From an uncultured Lachnospiraceae bacterium (GTDB lineage Bacteria; Bacillota; Clostridia; Lachnospirales; Lachnospiraceae), in assembly GCA_902778165.1 (NCBI GenBank), contig CACYWQ010000004.1, positions 1 to 64,000 on the forward strand: a stretch of 64,000 nt of DNA. Direction: 5' to 3'. This document shows positions 9,549-17,612 of the stretch, in pieces. The notes under the pieces were generated by a model that did not search any database, was not told where the DNA came from, and saw only the letters and a program-made list of their open reading frames with translations. Both the position numbers and the translations under genes were made by a program. Within the stretch, counting starts at the first letter, position 1. Each line of letters opens with the position of its first letter.

Positions 9549-10486
9549 TTAAGAAGGCAATGATATACAACAGAATAATCATGATATGTATGTGCGTGCT
9601 GTTATCCGTAATTACAGTCGGTTGTGCCTTAAGTACGGACACAGATTCCGATTCGGATGAGGGAACATACTATATCTATTGCCTTGACAGGGATGAGAAT
9701 ACTCTGCCTTATTATGAATACAAGACCGATACAACCGATAAGTATCGACTTATAGATGAACTGATCAAAGAGATGTCTACAGTTAAAGAGGATGTTGGCT
9801 ATAAAGAGGCCATAAGAGATTTTAAAATAGTATCTGAAGTACTTGAAGATAAACAGTTAATATTATCAGTCGATGAGAAGTACAGTATGTTAAGCCCTAC
9901 TTCGGAAGTACTCACCAGAGCTGCGATAGTAAGGACGTTGGGACAGATAGACGGCGTGGATTATATATCGATAAGATATATGGGAGAGGAACTTAAAGAT
10001 GCGCTCGGACAACCCGTTGGACCGATGAATGTTGCTATGTTTATAGACAATCCGGGTGATGAGATCAACGCATATGAGAATAAGGAACTTAAGTTATTCT
10101 TTGCCAATATGGACGGAACCGGACTAACAGAAGTAACAAGAGACGTGGAATATAACACGAGTATCTCTGTTGAGAAACTTATTGTAGAGCAGTTGATTAA
10201 GGGAACCGAGGCTGAACAGTTAAGGTCGACAATCAATCCGCAGACAGAGATAATAAACGTAACGGTTAAGGATGGAATATGTTATGTCAACCTAACCAGC
10301 GCATTTTTGACCGTGCCCGACGGAATATCGCCTGATGTGATGCTGTATTCCGTTGTAGATTCACTCATGCAGGTACCGGGAATACAGAAAGTACAATTCT
10401 TAATAGACGGTGAAAGTAATATCAATCTGACTGATAATATCAGTCTGTCTGCTCTGTACGAGCGAAATCTCGACATCATCAGATAA
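9545..10486 (+). CDS. GerMN-domain lipoprotein
   Basis: A 313-residue secreted lipoprotein with a signal ending SVITVGC (Cys27). Two GerMN-like units can be recognised. The first covers about 45-160, and the second, about 180-300, includes LFFANMDGTGLTEV, EKLIVEQLIKGT and VPGIQKVQFLIDGE. GerMN domains occur in spore germination protein GerM and in LpqB, the lipoprotein partner of the MtrAB two-component system. The start overlaps the kinase stop as ATGA, so a regulator-kinase-lipoprotein triad is formed, the same architecture as MtrA-MtrB-LpqB. Function by that analogy is inference. Confidence 0.85.
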   Translation: MIKKAMIYNRIIMICMCVLLSVITVGCALSTDTDSDSDEGTYYIYCLDRDENTLPYYEYKTDTTDKYRLIDELIKEMSTVKEDVGYKEAIRDFKIVSEVLEDKQLILSVDEKYSMLSPTSEVLTRAAIVRTLGQIDGVDYISIRYMGEELKDALGQPVGPMNVAMFIDNPGDEINAYENKELKLFFANMDGTGLTEVTRDVEYNTSISVEKLIVEQLIKGTEAEQLRSTINPQTEIINVTVKDGICYVNLTSAFLTVPDGISPDVMLYSVVDSLMQVPGIQKVQFLIDGESNINLTDNISLSALYERNLDIIR

Positions 10487-10514
10487 CTCCCTACATCTAA
10501 ACGGAGATAACGGC

Positions 10515-12755
10515 ATGATTAATATAATAACGGATAAAATCCTGCGTATGTGCAGGATCAGACCGTTGTGCATATTATGCCCGTCTTTAATCATAATTAT
10601 TCATCTCATATCCGCAATTATTCCGGCAGAAAATAAATGTTTATCCGAGGTTAAGGATAAAGAATATATAACGGCGGAGGGCAATGTGTGTTCATTGTCA
10701 GTTGTAAGCGGATATAACGGGGATGAATCGGAGATATACTTAAATAACGTTACAATAACCGAACCGAATGGCAAAGATGTAAGCCGGTGGGAAGACAAGC
10801 ATAAGAAGATAAGAGTATATCTGCCTGTTAAAGAGAGTATATATATAGGACAACGGATCAAGGTGTGCGGAAGAGTTTCATTTTATGAACATGCAACCAA
10901 TCCCGGACAATTTGACGCATATAGATTCTATATGGCCAAAGGAGTAATGTTTGATATATATGATTGCAGCCTTAAGGGCGCTACTAAGGAGTATGACAGG
11001 TTACGTGACGGTTTATACAGGATTAGACTTAACGGTGAAGGAATTCTTGCAAAATACTTGGATACCGAAGATGCAGCCATAATAAAGGCTATGATGTTCG
11101 GGAATAAGAATGAGATCCCTGATAAGACCAGGGAACTGTTTACTAAAAACGGAATTGCCCATATTCTTGCTATTTCCGGCCTGCACATCTCATTCTTAGC
11201 CATGCTTCTGTACAGATTATTAGGATATGCAGGCATATCTGTTAAGATAAGGTCTGCAATAAGCGGTATTGTCATCTTTATGTACGGATTAATGGTGGGA
11301 TTCAGCCCCTCGGCCTTCAGAGCAATCTGCATGTTTGCGATATTTCTCTTAAGTAAGGCAATTAAGCGGACATACGACATGTTGACAGCAATGTCATTTG
11401 CATTGACATTTGTGTCATTAACTGAGCCAAACATGCTTGCAGACACGGGTTTGCGACTTTCTTACATGGCAGTACTTGGTGTCGGAATCTTAAATATCCG
11501 CAACGGAAGAAGCAAGAATAAGAAAGAATATCGTATTATAGCGGCTCTTAAGCTGTCCGGATTTGTTTTCCTGTTTACGTTGCCGGTTGTGCTAAGTACA
11601 TATTACGAAGTTGCTTTTTATTCCATATTATTAAATATAGTAGTTATTCCGCTTATGTCGGTTCTGTTGTCATCATCGATATTGCTCATATTAACCGGCG
11701 GGTGCGGATTTGTGCATATTCCCACACTCTTCGCCGGTATAGATAAAATTATATTAGGATTATATAAATTATCATGCAAACTTATGTCTGCGCATGGATT
11801 TGGAAGGACAAATGTGGGATGTCCAGCGGTGTGGCAGATAGTTTTGTACTACATCCTGCTTATAATCGCCATATTATATGTGGGTAAGAAGAAAGCGATA
11901 ATCATGACAGGAGCGGTTTTCTCTGCAGTTATGCTTATGTTTGTTCATCCGATGTCCGGATTGGATATATGGATGCTTGATATTGGGCAGGGGGATTGCA
12001 TGGTCCTGTTTAAATCTGATTCAATCTTAGGTCCTCGTTCTGCATATATCATAGATTGCGGAAGCAGCTCGGATAAAAAGGTCGGTAACAGAAGACTTGT
12101 GCCGATGCTTAAATACTTCGGAACTGACAGGATAGACGGTATTTTTATTACACATCCCGATGCCGATCATATAAACGGAATTGAGGAACTGTTATCGGAT
12201 TCGGATATGGAGAACATAACAATCGGAAGCATATATACATATGAGGGATTCACAGGTTGTAATGAACTGTCTAATATATCAGATATGCATGATATCACGG
12301 GATTGCACAAGAATTGCTGTATTCAGGACGGTAAACTAACATTTAAAGTGTTATATCCCTATTCCGGTTATCCCACCTACGATCCCAATGCTGCTTCCCT
12401 TGTTATGGAAGTGTCTTATGAGGACTTTTGTATGTTAACAATGGGAGATGCCGGAATTGAGGCAGAAAACTATGCGGTATACAACGAATCAGACATTATA
12501 CCTCACTCGTATTCGGTTTTAAAAGTAGGTCACCACGGATCATCCACATCATCAAGCGAGAAGTTTCTTAATACCTACAGACCCACAATTGCGCTTATAT
12601 CATGCGGATATAATAATTCATACGGGCATCCGCATAAACAAACGCTTAAAAGGCTTAGTGACGTGGGGGCCGACATGTATCGAACGGATTGCTTAGGAGC
12701 AATAAAGGTACATTCCGACGGATATAAAATATCTGTAAAAGCATATCTTGATTAG
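10515..12755 (+). CDS. comEC: ComEC/Rec2 DNA-uptake channel
   Basis: ComEC carries single-stranded DNA across the cytoplasmic membrane during transformation. The 746-residue protein is full length: an N-terminal membrane segment, an extracytoplasmic OB-type domain (about 45-150), the polytopic competence domain containing AHILAISGLHISF (about 215-230), and a C-terminal metallo-beta-lactamase-like domain (about 475-740). The latter keeps the metal motif THPDADHINGI and the later VGHHGSSTSS, so its nuclease site looks intact. The ATG at 10515 is supported by ACGGAGATAACGGC upstream. It ends the comEA unit; a purC promoter follows. Confidence 0.93.
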   Translation: MINIITDKILRMCRIRPLCILCPSLIIIIHLISAIIPAENKCLSEVKDKEYITAEGNVCSLSVVSGYNGDESEIYLNNVTITEPNGKDVSRWEDKHKKIRVYLPVKESIYIGQRIKVCGRVSFYEHATNPGQFDAYRFYMAKGVMFDIYDCSLKGATKEYDRLRDGLYRIRLNGEGILAKYLDTEDAAIIKAMMFGNKNEIPDKTRELFTKNGIAHILAISGLHISFLAMLLYRLLGYAGISVKIRSAISGIVIFMYGLMVGFSPSAFRAICMFAIFLLSKAIKRTYDMLTAMSFALTFVSLTEPNMLADTGLRLSYMAVLGVGILNIRNGRSKNKKEYRIIAALKLSGFVFLFTLPVVLSTYYEVAFYSILLNIVVIPLMSVLLSSSILLILTGGCGFVHIPTLFAGIDKIILGLYKLSCKLMSAHGFGRTNVGCPAVWQIVLYYILLIIAILYVGKKKAIIMTGAVFSAVMLMFVHPMSGLDIWMLDIGQGDCMVLFKSDSILGPRSAYIIDCGSSSDKKVGNRRLVPMLKYFGTDRIDGIFITHPDADHINGIEELLSDSDMENITIGSIYTYEGFTGCNELSNISDMHDITGLHKNCCIQDGKLTFKVLYPYSGYPTYDPNAASLVMEVSYEDFCMLTMGDAGIEAENYAVYNESDIIPHSYSVLKVGHHGSSTSSSEKFLNTYRPTIALISCGYNNSYGHPHKQTLKRLSDVGADMYRTDCLGAIKVHSDGYKISVKAYLD

Positions 12756-12764
12756 TAAAAACTC

Positions 12765-12793
12765 TTAAAAAACGTCGATAAGTATGCTAAAAT
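12765..12793 (+). promoter_or_regulatory. Probable purC promoter
   Basis: A weak -35 (TTAAAA 12765-12770), a 17-base spacer and TAAAAT (12788-12793) preceded by TG at -15/-14 (extended -10). It lies about 60 bases before the purC start. Confidence 0.5.
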
Positions 12794-12804
12794 CATATCC
12801 GTAC

Positions 12805-12836
12805 AAATTGCGAATCAGGACTTCAGTCCGTAATTT
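12805..12836 (+). promoter_or_regulatory. Structured leader of purC
   Basis: The short leader can fold into a lower stem (AAATTGC 12805-12811 with GTAATTT 12830-12836, one G-U pair) and an upper GGAC-TTCA-GTCC stem-loop. The AAGGAGGAGA ribosome site follows at once. It does not look like a purine riboswitch. It may tune translation. Confidence 0.35.
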
Positions 12837-12852
12837 AAGGAGGAGACATAAG

Positions 12853-13728
12853 ATGCAGGATATTAAACCTATCAAAGAGGGTAAGGTAAGAGAGATATAC
12901 GATAACAACGACAGCCTTATCATGGTTGCCACAGACAGAATAAGTTGTTTTGATGTGATACTTAACAACAGTGTAACGGATAAGGGTAAGGTACTTACGC
13001 AGATGAGTAAGTTCTGGTTTGACTTAACCAAGGATATAATACCCAATCATATGATTTCCACCAATACGGCTGATATGCCGGAGTTTTTCAGAACTCCTGA
13101 ATTTGAAGGAAGAAGTATGTTATGTAAGAAGCTTACAATGCTTCCGGTTGAGTGCATAGTAAGAGGATATATCACAGGTTCGGGCTGGGCAAGCTATGTT
13201 AAGGAAGGCACAGTGTGCGGAATTAAGCTCCCGGAGGGCCTTAAGGAGTCGGATAAGTTGCCAGAGCCCATTTACACTCCTTCAACCAAGGCTGAAATCG
13301 GCGATCATGATGAGAATATTTCATATGAGCAGAGCATAGAGTATCTTGAGAAAAGATTCCCGGGCAAGGGAGAGCAGTACGCATCGGCACTTAAGGAATA
13401 TACTCTTGCATTATATAAGAAATGCGCTGACTATGCCCTTACCAAAGGTATAATCATAGCAGATACCAAGTTTGAGTTCGGTCTTAATGAGAATGGCGAG
13501 ATAGTACTCGGAGATGAAATGCTTACTCCGGACAGTTCAAGATTCTGGCCCGCGGATGATTATAAACCCGGTCGTTCTCAGAGAAGTTTCGACAAGCAGT
13601 TTGCAAGAGACTGGCTTAAGTCAAATGAAGGTCATAACTGGACATTACCTGAAGAGGTTGTTAATAAGACAATAGATATCTATCATAAGGGATATGAGTT
13701 ACTTACCGGAAAGAAGCTTGAGGACTAA
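12853..13728 (+). CDS. purC: SAICAR synthetase
   Basis: PurC joins aspartate to CAIR in the eighth step of de novo purine synthesis. The 291 residues show KEGKVREIYD (ATP-binding beta strand), ATDRISCFDVIL, the CIVRGYITGSGW segment, and ADTKFEFG with the metal-binding acidic patch, all diagnostic. The length fits the longer, plant/Clostridium-like class. The start is ATG 12853 with AAGGAGGAGA upstream; the longer frame from 12784 starts inside the promoter. The 3' end is overlapped by 35 bases by the next gene in another frame. Confidence 0.96.
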   Translation: MQDIKPIKEGKVREIYDNNDSLIMVATDRISCFDVILNNSVTDKGKVLTQMSKFWFDLTKDIIPNHMISTNTADMPEFFRTPEFEGRSMLCKKLTMLPVECIVRGYITGSGWASYVKEGTVCGIKLPEGLKESDKLPEPIYTPSTKAEIGDHDENISYEQSIEYLEKRFPGKGEQYASALKEYTLALYKKCADYALTKGIIIADTKFEFGLNENGEIVLGDEMLTPDSSRFWPADDYKPGRSQRSFDKQFARDWLKSNEGHNWTLPEEVVNKTIDIYHKGYELLTGKKLED

Positions 13729-14791
13729 TAATAGCATATGTTATCATACGCCGGTTCTTGTTGCCGTTCTTCTTCTGTGCGCTGCTTTAATTGCAGGGTG
13801 CGGTAAGAATGAAGAAGATGCCACAAAGGTTGTGCTTACGGCGGGATTTGATAAGGGAGAAGTGTTCAGACTTGAGAATAAATCCTGTTCTGAAGCAGAG
13901 ATGCGTGTATATCTGACCAATATTCAGAATCAGTATGAGAATGTATACGGAAGCAGAATATGGGAGGCCAAGGTAGACGGAGAGACGCTTGAGGATAATG
14001 TCAAAGACATGGCTTTATCCAAGATGGCACAGATTAAGGCAATCAATCTTTTGGCGGAAGAGAAGGGAATAGACTTAAACGAGCAGGAACTTGCCAAAGT
14101 CAAAACAGCTGCAGACGAATACTACGGATCGCTTAATGACAGCGAGAAAGAGGCTATGGGTATTGATGAAGACGTAATAGTCGGGTTGTACAGGGAGTAC
14201 GCATTATCCGAGAAATTATATCAGGATATAATTAAAGATATCAATCCCGAGATCAGCGATGATGAAGCAAGGACCATAACCGTAGAGCACATACTTATTA
14301 AGACGTATAACTTAGATGAGAACGGGCAGATGCATGAATATACTGAGAATGCCCGTGCAGAAGCATATGCTCTGGCGCAGGATATATGTGAAAGAGCCCG
14401 AAACGGAGAAGATTTTGAGAATCTTGCCTCACAATATAACGAAGATTCACAGATGACATATTCATTCGGTAAGGGTGAGATTGACGCCGTATTTGAGAAT
14501 GCGGCATTTAACTTAGGTGAGAATGAGATATCTGACGTTATAGAGACTGAGTACGGATATCATGTTATCAAATGTATCAGTACGTTTAACAGAGAAGTAA
14601 CGGACGCCAATAAGATAAGGATAGTCGAAGAGAGAAGAGGTAAGGCTTTCTCGGAAGTATATGACAATTATGTGGCAGGACTCACCAAGAACATCAACAC
14701 CGAATTATGGGGTGATATGACGTTTATTCATGATGAAAATGTTACCACCTGTGATTTCTTTGAAGTATTTGACAGAATATGGAACAGTTGA
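13694..14791 (+). CDS. prsA: PrsA-like peptidyl-prolyl isomerase lipoprotein
   Basis: A 365-residue extracytoplasmic foldase. An unusually long N-region (about 20 residues) precedes the hydrophobic VLVAVLLLCAALIAGC, whose lipobox cysteine is Cys36. A SurA-N-like helical part follows. A parvulin (rotamase) domain at about 195-300 includes ITVEHILIKT, EDFENLASQYNEDS and EYGYHVIKC, all classic for the fold. The only usable ATG in frame is 13694, inside the 3' end of purC, with AAGGGA immediately upstream; no ATG, GTG or TTG lies between there and the signal core. The overlap implies translational coupling to purC, an odd pairing. PrsA-type proteins help exported proteins fold. Confidence 0.87.
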   Translation: MSYLPERSLRTNNSICYHTPVLVAVLLLCAALIAGCGKNEEDATKVVLTAGFDKGEVFRLENKSCSEAEMRVYLTNIQNQYENVYGSRIWEAKVDGETLEDNVKDMALSKMAQIKAINLLAEEKGIDLNEQELAKVKTAADEYYGSLNDSEKEAMGIDEDVIVGLYREYALSEKLYQDIIKDINPEISDDEARTITVEHILIKTYNLDENGQMHEYTENARAEAYALAQDICERARNGEDFENLASQYNEDSQMTYSFGKGEIDAVFENAAFNLGENEISDVIETEYGYHVIKCISTFNREVTDANKIRIVEERRGKAFSEVYDNYVAGLTKNINTELWGDMTFIHDENVTTCDFFEVFDRIWNS

Positions 14792-14830
14792 GTATACTTA
14801 TATATTAAGGGGAACAGAAAGGATTCTTGT

Positions 14831-15187
14831 ATGGCAAGGATAATGCTCTGTGATGATGCGTTGTTTATGCGCTCAGCTATCAGAAAGATGGTAGAAGATG
14901 CCAAACATACCGTGGTTGCCGAGGTCGGAAACGGTATAGAGGCTATCGAGACATACAATATGGTTAAACCGGATATTGTGCTTATGGATATCACAATGCC
15001 GGATATGGACGGAATAGAAGCTACCAAGAGAATCATTGATGCAGATCCGGATGCCAAGATTATCATTGTTTCGGCAATGGGACAGATGGAGATGGTTATC
15101 AAGGCCATAACCGCGGGAGCCAAGGACTTCGTCGTTAAGCCGATAGAAGGTGATAAGCTTCAGTTCTGTATTCGTAAATATATGTAG
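14831..15187 (+). CDS. CheY-like single-domain response regulator
   Basis: A 118-residue stand-alone receiver domain. It has Asp8/Asp9, the phosphoacceptor Asp53 in VLMDITMP, Ser81 in place of the usual Thr, and Lys103 in VVKPI. This is the CheY pattern of Firmicutes and Thermotoga. No kinase or chemotaxis gene is adjacent, so the partner is unknown. AGAAAGGA lies about 10 bases before ATG 14831. Two inverted repeats follow the stop directly. Confidence 0.9.
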   Translation: MARIMLCDDALFMRSAIRKMVEDAKHTVVAEVGNGIEAIETYNMVKPDIVLMDITMPDMDGIEATKRIIDADPDAKIIIVSAMGQMEMVIKAITAGAKDFVVKPIEGDKLQFCIRKYM

Positions 15188-15189
15188 CT

Positions 15190-15213
15190 TGTTGAAACGC
15201 AAGCGTTTCAACA
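15190..15213. repeat. Perfect 11-bp inverted repeat
   Basis: TGTTGAAACGC (15190-15200) and its exact complement GCGTTTCAACA (15203-15213) are separated by AA, just after the cheY-like stop. There is no T run after it, so it is a poor intrinsic terminator. It may be a REP-like intergenic palindrome or an mRNA 3' end stabiliser. Confidence 0.6.
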
Positions 15214-15215
15214 GC

Positions 15216-15238
15216 CGATTCGAGCGGAGCACGAATCG
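15216..15238. repeat. Second inverted repeat, 7 bp
   Basis: CGATTCG (15216-15222) and CGAATCG (15232-15238) flank a 9-base loop AGCGGAGCA. It sits two bases after the first palindrome. Together they could form a tandem hairpin element. Confidence 0.5.
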
Positions 15239-15281
15239 AAACTGCAATGAGGTTTAAACGGACGGAAAATAATAAAGAAAG

Positions 15282-15317
15282 TATAAATAATTAGCACTCG
15301 CTCTTGACGAGTGCTAA
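15282..15317 (+). promoter_or_regulatory. CIRCE operator (HrcA site) and -10 box of htpG
   Basis: TTAGCACTC, a 9-base spacer and GAGTGCTAA (15291-15317) match the CIRCE consensus in all 18 conserved positions. A TATAAA box (15282-15287) lies directly upstream, so transcription would start inside the operator, the usual arrangement for HrcA-repressed chaperone genes. No good -35 box is visible. By known CIRCE function, htpG should be repressed by HrcA and induced by heat. Confidence 0.92.
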
Positions 15318-15369
15318 TTTTCGTTATATAACAATTTATGTAATTTGAGAACAAAGGAGGTTATGACCT

Positions 15370-17448
15370 ATGGCTGAAAAACATGGAAGTCTGTCCATTA
15401 ACAGCGATAATATTTTTCCAATAATTAAGAAGTGGTTATATTCTGACCACGACATATTCTACAGAGAGCTGATATCTAACGGATGTGATGCCATCACCAA
15501 ACTCAAGAAACTTGACATGATGGGTGAATACTCTCTGCCTTCGGACTATAAGGCAAGGATTGACGTTATTTGTAATCCTGAGGACAAGACCCTTAAGTTT
15601 ATTGATAACGGTCTTGGAATGACAGCCGATGAGGTTGAAGAATATATCAATCAGATCGCTTTTTCCGGTGCTGCGGATTTTATTGAGAAGTATAAGGATA
15701 AAGCCAATGATGACCAGATAATCGGTCACTTCGGACTCGGATTCTATTCCGCATTTATGGTTGCGGATGAGGTACATATAGATTCGCTTTCTTATAAGGA
15801 CGGTGCGGCCCCGGTACATTGGGAATGTGATGGTGGAACCGAGTTTTCGATGAAAGACGGAGATAAGGCTACGGTCGGTACCGAGATTACGCTGTTCCTT
15901 AATGAGGACGTTCTTGAATTCTGCAATATCTATAAGGCGAGAGAGGTAATTAAGAAATATTGCTCGTTCATGCCTACGGAGATATATTTAAGCAAAGCAA
16001 ATACAGATGAGACAGAGACTATCGATAAGGGAGAGGAAAGACCTGATGATGAGATAGTTGAGACTATTGCTCCCAAGGATGATGATAAGGATAAGAAGAT
16101 AAGGCTTAAGATCCGCAAGAGACCGGAACTGCTTAATGAGACCAATCCTCTGTGGACCAGACATCCCAATGATTGTACCAAGGAAGAGTACATAGACTTC
16201 TACCGTAAGGTCTTTAACGACTATAAGGAGCCTTTGTTCTGGATACACCTTAATATGGATTATCCCTTTAATCTTAAGGGAATACTCTATTTCCCCAAGA
16301 TTAATCTTGAGTATGAGTCTATCGAAGGCGTGATTAAGTTATACAATAACCAGGTATTTATAGCCGATAATATCAAGGAAGTTATTCCTGAGTTTTTGAT
16401 GCTCCTAAAGGGTGTACTTGATTGCCCGGATCTTCCGCTTAATGTATCGCGTTCTGCGCTTCAGAACGACGGATTTGTTAATAAGATAAGCGAGTATATT
16501 ACCAAGAAAGTGGCAGATAAGCTCTCCGGCATGTGCAAAACCGAGAAAGAAGAGTATGAGAAATACTGGGATGATATATCACCCTTTATCAAATTCGGCT
16601 GCTTAAAAGATGATAAGTTCTGTGAGAAGATGACAGATTACATCTTGTTTAAGAACCTTGACGGTAAGTATATGACTCTTCCGGAATGCTTGGAAGTCAA
16701 GCCCATAGATGTTGATGATGAGGATGCGGAAAATGCGAAAAATAAGGCAAATGAACCTGCAGATACAACATCGACTGATGAAGTCAATGAAGGTGACACG
16801 ACTGTCGGAGAAGGTAGTGAAGAAGAAAAGAAGGAGAAGGTAATATACTATGTCACGGATGAACAGCAGCAGAGTCAGTATATTGCCATGTTTAAGAAGG
16901 CTAAAAAAGATGCGGTTATCCTTACGCATAATATAGATCAGCCCTTTATTTCTCAGCTTGAGAGCAAAAACGAGGGCATCAAGTTTATGAGAATAGATGC
17001 CGATCTTACCGATGAATTTACATCAAAGGCCAATAAGAAAGAACAGGAAGAGATGGATGCGGCGCTTGAAGATATTAACAAACTCTACAAGAAAGCCCTT
17101 AAGAAGGAGAAGGTTAACGTACAGCTCTCTAAACTTAAGAATAAAAAGATAGCATCTGTTATCACTCTGTCCGAAGAGTCAAGACGTATGCAGGATATGA
17201 TGAAGATGTACGGAATGTCCGGCATGGGTATGGGTGACATGGGTAAAGAAGGCGAGACGCTTGTTCTTAATTACGGCCATCCCCTTGTAAAGGCTTTGAT
17301 AGAGAATAAGGATAAGGCATCAAATGAACTGATATGCGAACAGCTCTATGATCTTGCAAGACTTCAGCACGCACCACTTGAACCTGAAGAGATGAGTCGC
17401 TTTATTGAAAGAAGCAATGATTTGATGAGCAAACTTATGGAGCAGTAA
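15370..17448 (+). CDS. htpG: Hsp90-family chaperone HtpG
   Basis: A homodimeric ATP-dependent cytosolic chaperone of 692 residues. The N-terminal GHKL ATPase domain shows ELISNGCDAI, DNGLGMT and GHFGLGFYSAF. The middle domain includes the WTRHPNDCTKEEY region and the NVSRSALQ catalytic loop segment. The C-terminal dimer domain follows. It carries an extra acidic insertion of about 45 residues (about 450-495: DVDDEDAENAK, then EGDTTVGEGSEEEKKEK) between middle-domain parts. ATG 15370 has AAAGGAGG 9 bases upstream. The ATG at 15363 is out of frame. It is monocistronic, between a CIRCE promoter and a strong terminator. Confidence 0.96.
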   Translation: MAEKHGSLSINSDNIFPIIKKWLYSDHDIFYRELISNGCDAITKLKKLDMMGEYSLPSDYKARIDVICNPEDKTLKFIDNGLGMTADEVEEYINQIAFSGAADFIEKYKDKANDDQIIGHFGLGFYSAFMVADEVHIDSLSYKDGAAPVHWECDGGTEFSMKDGDKATVGTEITLFLNEDVLEFCNIYKAREVIKKYCSFMPTEIYLSKANTDETETIDKGEERPDDEIVETIAPKDDDKDKKIRLKIRKRPELLNETNPLWTRHPNDCTKEEYIDFYRKVFNDYKEPLFWIHLNMDYPFNLKGILYFPKINLEYESIEGVIKLYNNQVFIADNIKEVIPEFLMLLKGVLDCPDLPLNVSRSALQNDGFVNKISEYITKKVADKLSGMCKTEKEEYEKYWDDISPFIKFGCLKDDKFCEKMTDYILFKNLDGKYMTLPECLEVKPIDVDDEDAENAKNKANEPADTTSTDEVNEGDTTVGEGSEEEKKEKVIYYVTDEQQQSQYIAMFKKAKKDAVILTHNIDQPFISQLESKNEGIKFMRIDADLTDEFTSKANKKEQEEMDAALEDINKLYKKALKKEKVNVQLSKLKNKKIASVITLSEESRRMQDMMKMYGMSGMGMGDMGKEGETLVLNYGHPLVKALIENKDKASNELICEQLYDLARLQHAPLEPEEMSRFIERSNDLMSKLMEQ

Positions 17449-17477
17449 AAGCGACGATAATAATCATATAAACAACT

Positions 17478-17520
17478 AAGCCGACGTAAGATAATAAAGG
17501 CAATTTTACGTCGGCTTTTT
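17478..17520 (+). terminator. Terminator of htpG
   Basis: A 12-bp stem (AAGCCGACGTAA 17478-17489 / TTACGTCGGCTT 17506-17517) with a 16-base A-rich loop is followed by a T-rich run. Confidence 0.9.
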
Positions 17521-17561
17521 CTTTATTTTTTGCCCCTTTCGTTGTATACTTGTATGTGGCT

Positions 17562-17586
17562 TATTATGCATATCGGATGCATAATA
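17562..17586. promoter_or_regulatory. Perfect 25-base palindrome before the DUF5717-like gene
   Basis: TATTATGCAT and ATGCATAATA are exact complements around a 5-base ATCGG centre. A TATACT box at 17545-17550 (with a poor -35, TTTATT, 17 bases before it) would place this dyad just downstream of the start of transcription, an operator-like position. It could instead act as an mRNA hairpin. No regulator is known. Confidence 0.5.
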
Positions 17587-17612
17587 TGTTAGTTCCCCGT
17601 AAGGATAATCTG

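Noticed and set aside
12794-12852. Purine riboswitch before purC
   Set aside because: Too short and without the conserved three-way junction core.
15291-15320. Hairpin followed by TTTT before htpG read as a terminator
   Set aside because: The 9-9-9 sequence is an exact CIRCE operator, and a terminator there would block htpG.
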